A stretch of 64,000 nt of DNA from the NCBI GenBank assembly GCA_964570685.1, contig CAZMZC010000001.1, forward strand, positions 90,290 through 154,289, in the 5' to 3' direction. How positions within the stretch are numbered: position 1 is the first letter of the stretch; each line of letters starts with the position of its first letter. A program made the position numbers and the translations under genes. The stretch is from UBA1189 sp964570685 (lineage in GTDB: Bacteria; Bacteroidota; Bacteroidia; Bacteroidales; Bacteroidaceae). Below are positions 25,321-34,094 of this stretch, one piece after another. Below the pieces are notes generated by a model, which did no database searches, was not told the DNA's origin, and was given only the letters and a program-made list of their open reading frames with translations.

Positions 25321-28300
25321 ATGGCAATGACACGATACATCATCACGATATTGGGAATGTGGTTCCTCACACTGGTCTCGGCCAAGGCACAGGAAGAGAT
25401 GGTGGTGGACTGGGCGGCACATGCACAAGACACCGTAGCACCCACATTCACCCATAGTATCGACTTGGGCTATGACCACGCAGGGCGTGAGTATAGCGCC
25501 ACCATTGAGTACCCGGAGCTGACGCCGCTCACCGCAGAGGAGGTGTCGCGCTACCGATTGCCCAAAGAAGCGGGACTGCCCGAGTGGCCGGAGATAGATG
25601 TCTACAAAGGCATCAGTGCCAAACGTGGTCAGCTGGACATCTCGTTCACTCCCATCATCTGGCGCGATGGGAAGTATCAGAAGATAGTGAGCTTTACACT
25701 TAAAACGAAGAGCACCTCTCAGGCGGCGAAGGCATACACGAGAGCTTCTTCACAAGGACAAGAAGAGGTATCTCATTCCCAATTAAGCAAGGGTCGCTGG
25801 GTAAAGTTGCGCGTGGCAGAGAATGGCATCCACATGCTCACCCACACTCACCTCAAGAACATGGGTTTCAGTGACCCAAGCAAGGTTCGCCTCTTTGGGT
25901 ACGGTGGTCACCCGCTTTCGGAGAGCGACACCGACTCGTGGATTGACGACCTCTGTGAAGTGCCTCTGTGGCGTACGGACAATCACCGCTTGCTTTTCTA
26001 TGCCAATGGTCCCATAAAGTGGACGCTGCAAAGCGACAACACCTTCACGCATACCCGCAATCCCTACTCGGAGTATGGCTACTACTTCTTGACGGACGAG
26101 GCGGAGGGCGAACCGGCGACATTTGTCCGCGAAGATTCGCTCCCTGCTGTGGAGCCAGTCATTCAAACGACGCCAGCCTATGTACTGTACGAGGTGGATG
26201 ATTATGCTTGGTTTCACGGAGGGCGCCAACTGGTAGACAGCTACGACTATGCGGGCGGCAACGTGAAGCGCTACCCTTTGAACTTCCTCGGCTATGCTCC
26301 CGAAAAGGCTGTACTCGATGTCTGCTTCACCCACAATGGCAGTAGCAGCACCTCGGTATCGGTGGCGCTGGATAGCACCTCACTGGGCACCCTTACGCTC
26401 AGCACTGTGGGCCAACATAGCGAAGCTTCGAGTACTACGCGCAGCTACACGATTGACACGAAGACATTAGGCGGTGCTATCGGAAACCATACGGTGACGC
26501 TGACCCACAATCGTCCGGTAGGCACCTCGGGGCGCCTCGACTATTGGCGGTTCAACTATACGAAAAGCATCTATGTAGGAGAGCCTATTTATGCTACAGG
26601 TACAGGAGTTCACACCTACGATGTAGGCATATGGGGCGATGAGCATACGGTCGTGTGGCGCGTCACTGACGCCTCCTCAATAAGTCAGATACCCTTCGAT
26701 AAGACAACGAATACCTTTACGGCCAACGGGACACACGGTGATGTATACATCGCCGTTAACACCCTAAACAGCTACCCCATGCCCGAAATGGCAGGCGAGG
26801 TGGCTAATCAGGACCTGCATGCAACGGAACCGATGGATTATATCATCATCGTACCTGCCAGCGGCAAACTCACCACACAGGCCGAACGCTTGGCTGAAGC
26901 ACACCGTACACGTAGCGGATTACGTGTAAAGGTGGTGCGTGCAGATGAGGTATACAATGAGTTTTCTTCGGGAACTCCCGATGCCACAGCTTACCGCCGC
27001 TACCTGAAAATGCTGTACGACCGCGCCGAGACAATGGCCGATGCGCCCAAGTATCTGCTGCTATTCGGTGATGCCGCTTGGGACAACCGTATGCTGTCGT
27101 CGGCTTGGAAGAGTCAGTCGCCCGAGGATTATCTCTTGTGCTTCGAAGCCGTAAGTTCATTCAGCGCCACCTCCTCGTATGTAATGGAGGACTACTTCGG
27201 TCTGCTCGACGACGGCGAGGGCAGCCGTCTGCTCCACGACAAGGTGGACATCGGCGTGGGTCGCTTCCCTGTGACTACCGCTTCGCAAGCACGCGATGCC
27301 GTAGACAAGGTCATCGGCTACATGGAAAATGCCGATGCCGGCGCGTGGAAGAACACCATCCTCATGCTGGGCGATGACGGTGACAACAACCAACACATGA
27401 GCGATGCCGAACAGGTGTCACAGATGCTCGAATCGGCCTATCCCGACTATATGGTGAAGCGTATCTACTGGGATGCCTATCCCATGGAGGTCACTGCCAC
27501 GGGACACAGTTATCCCACCGTGCGCAAGCGCCTGCTCGAACTCTTTAACGAAGGTGCCTTGATGGTCAATTACAGTGGCCACGGTAGCCCCGACGTACTT
27601 TCCCACGAGCTCGTCATCGGCAAGGCCGATATGGAGCAGCTCGCCTCGCCTCGCTTGCCGGTGTGGGTGACCGTGTCGTGCGACATTACTCCGTTCGACA
27701 ACTCCACGACCTCGTTCGGCGAATACGCTTTCCTCAATCCCAAGGGCGGTGCCATAGCCTTGATGACCTCTACGCGCACCACCTTCTCGGATCAGAACCG
27801 CCGCATCAACTACTTCTTCTCGAAATATGTGTTTGCCCGCGACGACCAGAACCGCCGCTATCGTTTGGGCGATGCCATGCGTCTTACCAAATGTAGTCTC
27901 ATCACCACCACTTCCAACACATTGCAGGATGTGAGCGAGAACAAGCTCAACTATGTCCTTATAGGCGACCCCGCCCTTATCATCGGGAACACCGACTACA
28001 CGATGAACATAGATGAGATAAACGGCAAGCGTACCGACGATACAGAGGACATCGTGCTCAAGGCAGGCGCCCGCGTCACTGTGAAGGGCCATGTGGCTAC
28101 CCTCAGCGGTTTACCAGCGACGGACTTCTCCGGTGTGATGCACGCCACCGTATTTGACAACATCGAGACCATTACCTGCCGCAACAATGCCGGTGCAGCC
28201 TCAAAACCCTGGACCTATCGCGAACGTACCAAGACTCTCTTCATGGGTGGTGACTCGGTGCGGAACGGCGAGTTCAGCTTCACTTTCCGCGTACCTATGG

Positions 28301-29088
28301 ACATCAACTACTCGCTGATGAGCGGTCTCATCAACCTCTACGCGGTAAGCGACACACGCGACCGTGAGGCCAAAGGAACCTACAATGGCTTCCTGTTAGG
28401 TGGCACCGAAGAGGGACTTGTGAACGACAGCCTCGGTCCCAAAGTGACACTGTACCTCAACACGCCCGACTTCATTACCGGCGACCAGGTCAACGAAACC
28501 CCACGCCTTATGGCCATGCTCGAAGACCCCGACGGTATCAACACCGTGGGCAACGGTATCGGTCATGACCTTATGGCCATCATTGATGGTGAGGCAGCAC
28601 TCACCTACAACCTCAACGATTACTATACCTCAGAGCTGGGCGACTACACACGCGGCACCATATCATACCTATTCCCCGAGTTGAGCGAAGGCATGCACAC
28701 CTTGACCCTCCGTGCTTGGGATATGATGAACAATGCCACGACCAAGACCATTGACTTCGAAGTAGTGAAGGGCCTGCGTCCCCGCATCCTCGATGTGACC
28801 ACCACCCACAGCCCTGCCCGCGAGCATACCACCTTCGTGCTTACCCACGACCGCCCCGAAACAGAAGTAACCGTGAAGATTGAGGTGTTCGACTTCTCTG
28901 GCCGCACGCTCTGGGTACTCACCGAACAGGCTACTACACCCGATAATTACTACACTGCAGACTGGAGCCTCTGCACCTCGACAGGTCAGCCTCTCGCCTC
29001 AGGCATATACCTATATCGTGTAACCGTGACCTCGGCAAGTGGAAAGTCGACCAGCCGAGCCCACAAGCTGACGATTTTACGCCCGTAA
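25321..29088 (+). CDS. porU: Type IX secretion system C-terminal signal peptidase PorU
   Basis: An outer-membrane-associated C25 (gingipain-like) cysteine peptidase that removes the C-terminal signal of type IX cargo and attaches cargo to the surface. It has 1255 residues with a signal peptide (MAMTRYIITILGMWFLTLVSAKA). The C25 domain has the catalytic His in 'NYSGHGSPDVL' (H754) and Cys in 'WVTVSCDITPF' (C787). Before it are 'DYIIIVPASGKL' and 'YLLLFGDAAWDNR', typical of PorU. The C-terminus has 'VFDFSGRTLW...GIYLYRVTVTSASG', a full-length type IX-like domain. porV follows after about 70 bases, the order found in many Bacteroidetes. Confidence 0.93.
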   Translation: MAMTRYIITILGMWFLTLVSAKAQEEMVVDWAAHAQDTVAPTFTHSIDLGYDHAGREYSATIEYPELTPLTAEEVSRYRLPKEAGLPEWPEIDVYKGISAKRGQLDISFTPIIWRDGKYQKIVSFTLKTKSTSQAAKAYTRASSQGQEEVSHSQLSKGRWVKLRVAENGIHMLTHTHLKNMGFSDPSKVRLFGYGGHPLSESDTDSWIDDLCEVPLWRTDNHRLLFYANGPIKWTLQSDNTFTHTRNPYSEYGYYFLTDEAEGEPATFVREDSLPAVEPVIQTTPAYVLYEVDDYAWFHGGRQLVDSYDYAGGNVKRYPLNFLGYAPEKAVLDVCFTHNGSSSTSVSVALDSTSLGTLTLSTVGQHSEASSTTRSYTIDTKTLGGAIGNHTVTLTHNRPVGTSGRLDYWRFNYTKSIYVGEPIYATGTGVHTYDVGIWGDEHTVVWRVTDASSISQIPFDKTTNTFTANGTHGDVYIAVNTLNSYPMPEMAGEVANQDLHATEPMDYIIIVPASGKLTTQAERLAEAHRTRSGLRVKVVRADEVYNEFSSGTPDATAYRRYLKMLYDRAETMADAPKYLLLFGDAAWDNRMLSSAWKSQSPEDYLLCFEAVSSFSATSSYVMEDYFGLLDDGEGSRLLHDKVDIGVGRFPVTTASQARDAVDKVIGYMENADAGAWKNTILMLGDDGDNNQHMSDAEQVSQMLESAYPDYMVKRIYWDAYPMEVTATGHSYPTVRKRLLELFNEGALMVNYSGHGSPDVLSHELVIGKADMEQLASPRLPVWVTVSCDITPFDNSTTSFGEYAFLNPKGGAIALMTSTRTTFSDQNRRINYFFSKYVFARDDQNRRYRLGDAMRLTKCSLITTTSNTLQDVSENKLNYVLIGDPALIIGNTDYTMNIDEINGKRTDDTEDIVLKAGARVTVKGHVATLSGLPATDFSGVMHATVFDNIETITCRNNAGAASKPWTYRERTKTLFMGGDSVRNGEFSFTFRVPMDINYSLMSGLINLYAVSDTRDREAKGTYNGFLLGGTEEGLVNDSLGPKVTLYLNTPDFITGDQVNETPRLMAMLEDPDGINTVGNGIGHDLMAIIDGEAALTYNLNDYYTSELGDYTRGTISYLFPELSEGMHTLTLRAWDMMNNATTKTIDFEVVKGLRPRILDVTTTHSPAREHTTFVLTHDRPETEVTVKIEVFDFSGRTLWVLTEQATTPDNYYTADWSLCTSTGQPLASGIYLYRVTVTSASGKSTSRAHKLTILRP

Positions 29089-29159
29089 GGCAATAAAGTT
29101 TGGGGTTTAGAGTTTAGAGATTAAAACAACCTGTTATTTGTAAATAGTAAATTGAAGAT

Positions 29160-30347
29160 ATGAAAAAGACACTATTATTGCTATCCGCCATACTGCTGGG
29201 CACCACATCAATCATGGCTCAGAAAGAAATGTTCAACCCTGTACTTACGGGCGTAACCTCGCTGACCATTGCCCCCGACTCGCGAGCCGGTGCCATGGGC
29301 GACGTAGGTGCCGCCACCGACCCCGACGTGAACTCCCAGTATTGGAATCCTGCGAAGTACCCCTTCGCCATCAGTCCTGCAGGTTTCTCTCTCGCTTATA
29401 CCCCCTGGTTACGCCAGCTCGTGAGCGACATCGACCTTGCCAACCTCGTAGGCTACTACCGCATTGGTGACTACCAGGCCATCAGTGGTTCGCTTACCTA
29501 CTTCTCACTTGGTGATGTATATGCCGATAACTACGTTATACGTCCCTACGAGATGGCTGTTGACTTTGCCTACTCGCGCATGCTTTCAGAGACCTTCTCG
29601 GCATCTGTAGGCCTGCGTTTCATACACTCCGACCTGCAGTACAATTACGATGAGGACATCACCTCGGGACAAGCCTTCGCTGCCGACATTGCCCTCTTCT
29701 ATACTAATTACGTGATGTTAGGCCGCCGTGAATGTATGCTCAACTTCGGTTTCAACGCCTCGAACATCGGTAGCAAGATTTCGTATGACGGAGGCAACAC
29801 CAACCAGTTTATCCCCACCAACCTGCGACTGGGCACCTCGTTGGTAATCCCTGTGGATGAGTACAACACCTTCACCCTTAGTGCTGATGTCAATAAGCTG
29901 ATGGTACCCACCAAACCCTCGTACCGTCAGTTCTTGAATGAAGAATTTGGAGAAGAGTTCGAAGACGACAGTTATTCATACGCTTCTGAATACCAGTCGT
30001 GGCTCGATGCCGGAGGCTACAACGACATCTCCCCCATTGCAGGCATCTTCCAGTCATTTGCCGATGCTCCCGGTGGCTTGCGCGAAGAGTTGCAGGAAAT
30101 CTATTGGGGAGCCGGCGTGGAGTACTCCTATAACAACCAGTTCTTTCTCCGTGGTGGCTACCACTACGAGAACGAATATAAAGGCAACCGCAAATATTTC
30201 ACCCTCGGTACAGGCTTCAAGATGAGTGTGTTCTCGCTCGATGCTGCCTACCTCATCTCTATGGCTCAAAGCAACCCCCTCGACCAAACCTTGCGCTTCA
30301 CCCTATCGTTCGATATGGATGGTATACGTGAGATATTGGGACGATAA
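29160..30347 (+). CDS. porV: Type IX secretion system outer-membrane protein PorV (LptO)
   Basis: An outer-membrane beta-barrel shuttle that brings cargo from the translocon to PorU. It has 395 residues with a signal peptide (MKKTLLLLSAILLGTTSIMAQ). The mature N-terminus 'NPVLTGVTSLTIAPDSRAGAMGDVGAATDPDVNSQYWNPAKY' is a close PorV/PorQ signature, and FadL-like strands follow to the end. It sits directly after porU and 30 bases before ispF. Without it type IX cargo is not released, so it is the functional link to the C-terminal modules seen on four other proteins here. Confidence 0.94.
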   Translation: MKKTLLLLSAILLGTTSIMAQKEMFNPVLTGVTSLTIAPDSRAGAMGDVGAATDPDVNSQYWNPAKYPFAISPAGFSLAYTPWLRQLVSDIDLANLVGYYRIGDYQAISGSLTYFSLGDVYADNYVIRPYEMAVDFAYSRMLSETFSASVGLRFIHSDLQYNYDEDITSGQAFAADIALFYTNYVMLGRRECMLNFGFNASNIGSKISYDGGNTNQFIPTNLRLGTSLVIPVDEYNTFTLSADVNKLMVPTKPSYRQFLNEEFGEEFEDDSYSYASEYQSWLDAGGYNDISPIAGIFQSFADAPGGLREELQEIYWGAGVEYSYNNQFFLRGGYHYENEYKGNRKYFTLGTGFKMSVFSLDAAYLISMAQSNPLDQTLRFTLSFDMDGIREILGR

Positions 30348-30377
30348 ACTTAAGTATTCATAAACTCGACAACTCAA

Positions 30378-30857
30378 ATGAAAATACGTGTAGGATTCGG
30401 ATTTGATGTCCACAAATTTGCAGAAGACCGTGAACTTTGGCTCGGTGGCATACGTCTCGAGCACGACAAAGGTTTATTAGGGCACTCAGATGCCGACGTG
30501 CTCATCCACGCCATCTGCGATGCCCTGCTGGGTGCAGCCCATATGCGCGACATCGGCTACCATTTTCCCGACAATGCAGGCGAGTTCAAGAATATCGACA
30601 GTAAGATACTGCTCCGTCGTACCGTAGAACTCATCGCCACCAAGGGATACCGTGTAGGCAATATTGACGCCACCATCTGTGCCGAACGCCCCAAACTAAA
30701 AGCCCATATTCCCCTGATGCAGCAGACCCTTGCTGACGTGATGGGCATTGACGAAGAGGATGTAACCATCAAAGCTACTACCACCGAAAAGCTCGGTTTC
30801 ACTGGCCGCGAAGAGGGCATCTCAGCCTATGCCACCGTGTTGGTGGAAAAGGAATAG
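30378..30857 (+). CDS. ispF: 2-C-methyl-D-erythritol 2,4-cyclodiphosphate synthase
   Basis: It cyclises CDP-ME-2-phosphate to MEcPP in the non-mevalonate isoprenoid pathway, as a cytoplasmic zinc trimer. It has 159 residues, the standard length. Metal ligands are visible in 'GFGFDVHKF' (D10, H12) and 'GLLGHSDADVLIHAICDALLGAA'. 'HFPD' and 'TTTEKLGFTGREEGI' complete the active site. It probably shares the porUV transcript and is followed by a terminator. Confidence 0.97.
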   Translation: MKIRVGFGFDVHKFAEDRELWLGGIRLEHDKGLLGHSDADVLIHAICDALLGAAHMRDIGYHFPDNAGEFKNIDSKILLRRTVELIATKGYRVGNIDATICAERPKLKAHIPLMQQTLADVMGIDEEDVTIKATTTEKLGFTGREEGISAYATVLVEKE

Positions 30858-30885
30858 CGTACTCACAAGATTGAACTACACCAAT

Positions 30886-30921
30886 AAAAAATAGGGGCGT
30901 CCGTTGGGTGCCCCTATTTTT
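30886..30921. terminator. Bidirectional terminator between ispF and the M16 peptidase
   Basis: AAAAATAGGGGC (30886-30897) pairs with GCCCCTATTTTT (30910-30921). A/T runs on both sides allow it to serve the converging transcripts. Confidence 0.85.
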
Positions 30922-30966
30922 ATCAGGTTCTTCCGATGGAAAGGACGTTTTGTTTATTTCTTCCTA

Positions 30967-33876
30967 TCAATATCCGAAGATGTCTTCGGGGGTGAGGCGG
31001 ATAATCTTACCCCACTTCTCCAAGGACTTCATATCGAGGTCGCCCTCGCGACCGAGGATGCAGGTGATGTACTTGCGGCCCTTCACATTGGCCTGCTGGT
31101 AGGCTACCACATCGGCGAGGGTCATGCCCTGCACGGCCTCGTAGAGCTGGCGGCGAGTGTCCTCGGTGAGGCCAAGTTCCTCTTGGTCGAGGTAGTAGGT
31201 GAGCACGCGGTCGCGTGTGATGCGCTCGGTGCGCAGGCGGCTGATGAGGGCTTCCTTGGCGATGTCGAAGGCCTTCTCGCTCACGGGCATGTTATTGATA
31301 ATCTCGTCGAAGGCATTGAGCGCATCGATCATCTTGTCGTTCTGTGTAGCGATATAGGTCCAGTAGTAGGCGGGATCCTCTACGCGCCAAGGCTCTATCA
31401 TGCGGGCTGCCGAGCTGTAGGCAAGGCCGCGGGCCTCACGCATCTCCTGGAACACGATGCTGTTCATTCCGCCACCGAAGTACTCGTTGTAGAGGGTGAT
31501 GATGGGGGTCTTGGCCACATCGTACTGCTCGCCCTGATTGGACACGGCCGACATGTATATCTGGTTGGCATCGTAGGGAGCTATGTAGACGATGTTCTCA
31601 TCGGCACGCTGGTACTGGAAGGCTTCGTTCTTTGCCATAGCCTTCAGCTCAGCGGGCACCTTGTGCAAGCCAGCCACAGTAGCCGATACCGCCTCCATGG
31701 CCATGGGGCCGTAGTAAAGCACGCGATGCTCATAGCTGGGAAGCTGGGCGATGGTCTCGATGAGCGTCTCGGGCTTCATGTCACGGAGCTCGCTCTCGCT
31801 GAGGATGTTCTTGGCGGGGTTGACGGATCCGTAGATGCCGTACTGGCGCAGGCGGGTGAAGTTGGTATTCTGGTTGGCCTTGCCATTGGCACGCGACTTG
31901 AGAATGTCGGCCACGAGGTTGTCGTAAGCAGCTTGGTCGGGCTGTGCGTCGGCAATCACCTTCTCGAGCAGGGCGATGGCCTCGGCCATATTCTCCGACA
32001 ATCCGCTGAGGCCGATGGTGACCTGCGTATTGCCTACACTGATACGATAGTTGCAAGCGAGGTTGTAGAAGGCTTGCTTGATCTGAGCGGCAGTCATGTC
32101 TGATGTGCCCAGGTAGTCGAGGTAGTCGCGGGCGGTAGAGAGCGCCTTCATCTCGTTGGCACCGAAGTCGAAGATGTATTGCAGAGCGAAGAGGTCGTTC
32201 ATCTCGTTCTTCTTATATAATAAAGGAAGGTTGCCTATGGCACCCTGGCTCATGTCTTTCTCGAAGTCCACGAATACGGGCTCGATGGGAGCCACTGCCG
32301 ATGCCTGCACCTCGCGGAGGAAGGCGCTGGTGGTGTCGCGGTTCATGAAGATGGGAGTGATGGTGGGCTTGGCTATCTTCTTCACGTTGGGGTCCTGACC
32401 CTGACGCTTGTATACGATGGCGTAGTTGTTGTCCTTGAGGTGCTCATTGGCAAAGGCCACCACATCCTCCTTGGTAATCTGCTCCATGCGCTCTACGCGG
32501 TGCACCATATCGGCCCAGGGCTGTCCGTTGACAAAGCTGGTGACGAAGAGGTCGGCACGCGAGCTGTTGTCCTCGAGCATCTGCTGCACCTGCAGCTTGT
32601 AGTTGGCGATGCCGGCAGCCAGCAGCGACTCGTCCCAATCGCCACGGCGCAGGGCGTCGACCTGTGCGAGCAGCAGCTCCTTCACCTCATCGAGCGACTG
32701 TCCCTGCTTGGGTGCACCCTGCAGGAAGTAGGCGGTGTAGTCGGTCTGGTCGTAGGGGAACGAGTAGGCCGAGAGCAGCTTCTGCTCCTGCATGAGGTTG
32801 AGGTCGATAAGGCCAGCCTGACCGTTGTACATGATGGAGCTGATGACGCTAAGCATGAGTGCCTCGTCAGATGCGGCACCTGGGAAGCGCCATGCCAGGG
32901 CCACGCGCTCCGACTCCAAGCCCCACACCTCGCGCACGATAGGCTCGGTAATCTCGGCTTCGGGCTCGAAACTCATCATCTGCAGCTCGGGGTTGGGCTG
33001 CATGTCGCCGAAGTACTTCTCGATGATGTCCATCGCCTCATCGAAGTCAAAGTCGCCCGACATACAGATGGCCATATTGTTGGGCACGTACCATTTCTTG
33101 TAGTAGTTCTTGATATTGGTGATAGAGGGGTTCTTCAAGTGCTCCTGCGTGCCCAGTACGGTCTGTGTGCCATAAGGGTGATTAGTGAAGAGCGCTGAGA
33201 ACATTGCCTCGTTGAGCTTGCGGCTGTCGCGTGTGAGGCTCATGTTCTTCTCCTCATACACGGTCTCCAGCTCGGTGTGGAAGCCGCGGATGACGCTGTG
33301 CTTGAAGCGGTCGGCCTGTATCTTGGCCCAGTTCTCCAGCTGGTTGGCGGGGATATCCTCAATGTAGCAGGTGACGTCGAAACTCGTGTAGGCATTGGTG
33401 CCGTCGGCACCGATGGCAGCCATCAGCTTGTCATACTCGTTGGGGATAGAGAGCTTGGAAGCCTCGTAGGAGATGCTGTCGATCTGACGGTAGATGGCGG
33501 TGCGCTCGGCCTCGTCGGTCTTGGTGCGGTACACCTCGAAGAGTGCTTCAATCTGGTCGAGCAGGGGCTTCTCCTCAGCATAGTTTTGTGTGCCGAAGCT
33601 CTCGGTGCCCTTGAACATCAGGTGCTCGAAGTAGTGGGCAAGGCCCGTAGTCTCGGCAGGGTCGTTCTTGCCGCCCACACGCACGGGGATGTAGGTCTGT
33701 ATGCGCGGTGTCTCCTTATTCACGGTGAGGTACACCTTCAATCCATTGTCGAGTGTGTAGATACGGCTCTGCATAGGGTCGCCGTCGACTGTCTCGTAGC
33801 TGCGCTTCGCACCACACGCGGTGAGCAGAAGCACCATCATAGCTACAGGCAGCATAGAAGATAAAAACTTTTTCAT
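30967..33876 (-). CDS. M16-family zinc peptidase, lipoprotein
   Basis: The protein has 969 residues from the ATG at 33876, which starts a lipoprotein signal (MKKFLSSMLPVAMMVLLLTAC, lipid Cys21). The inverted zinc motif HxxEH is 'HYFEHLMFKG' (H81, E84, H85), with the downstream glutamate in 'ELETVYEEKNM'. There are two M16 repeats of about 450 residues, the second lacking the zinc motif, as in PqqL/pitrilysin-type proteins ('GGGMNSIVFQEMREARGLAYS' is the conserved C-lobe). It is predicted to degrade peptides in the periplasm or at the outer membrane. It converges on ispF. Confidence 0.92.
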   Translation of the reverse strand: MKKFLSSMLPVAMMVLLLTACGAKRSYETVDGDPMQSRIYTLDNGLKVYLTVNKETPRIQTYIPVRVGGKNDPAETTGLAHYFEHLMFKGTESFGTQNYAEEKPLLDQIEALFEVYRTKTDEAERTAIYRQIDSISYEASKLSIPNEYDKLMAAIGADGTNAYTSFDVTCYIEDIPANQLENWAKIQADRFKHSVIRGFHTELETVYEEKNMSLTRDSRKLNEAMFSALFTNHPYGTQTVLGTQEHLKNPSITNIKNYYKKWYVPNNMAICMSGDFDFDEAMDIIEKYFGDMQPNPELQMMSFEPEAEITEPIVREVWGLESERVALAWRFPGAASDEALMLSVISSIMYNGQAGLIDLNLMQEQKLLSAYSFPYDQTDYTAYFLQGAPKQGQSLDEVKELLLAQVDALRRGDWDESLLAAGIANYKLQVQQMLEDNSSRADLFVTSFVNGQPWADMVHRVERMEQITKEDVVAFANEHLKDNNYAIVYKRQGQDPNVKKIAKPTITPIFMNRDTTSAFLREVQASAVAPIEPVFVDFEKDMSQGAIGNLPLLYKKNEMNDLFALQYIFDFGANEMKALSTARDYLDYLGTSDMTAAQIKQAFYNLACNYRISVGNTQVTIGLSGLSENMAEAIALLEKVIADAQPDQAAYDNLVADILKSRANGKANQNTNFTRLRQYGIYGSVNPAKNILSESELRDMKPETLIETIAQLPSYEHRVLYYGPMAMEAVSATVAGLHKVPAELKAMAKNEAFQYQRADENIVYIAPYDANQIYMSAVSNQGEQYDVAKTPIITLYNEYFGGGMNSIVFQEMREARGLAYSSAARMIEPWRVEDPAYYWTYIATQNDKMIDALNAFDEIINNMPVSEKAFDIAKEALISRLRTERITRDRVLTYYLDQEELGLTEDTRRQLYEAVQGMTLADVVAYQQANVKGRKYITCILGREGDLDMKSLEKWGKIIRLTPEDIFGY

Positions 33877-34021
33877 ATCTGTTATTTTATGTTTGTCGGG
33901 GGCAAAGATAATAATAAGCGAATAAAAAGTCAAATTCCTCAGACAAATTACTAAGCATGTATAGTCATAAATGTATTTTGAATAATCTCTCCACTACCTA
34001 GAAGTTTATAAACGCTTGTTT

Positions 34022-34051
34022 TTGCAGATATAAGATTTTGTAGTACCTTTG
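34022..34051 (+). promoter_or_regulatory. Promoter of the Ig-like lipoprotein gene
   Basis: TTG at 34022-34024 and TACCTTTG at 34044-34051, with a 19-base spacer. Confidence 0.7.
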
Positions 34052-34094
34052 TAAACTTATATGAGATTATATCCTTATATATAATATATTAGGT

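Noticed and set aside
30904..32103. 399-codon plus-strand ORF opposite the M16 peptidase
   Set aside because: Antisense shadow with repetitive Gly/Val/Leu/His composition; it also begins inside the ispF terminator.
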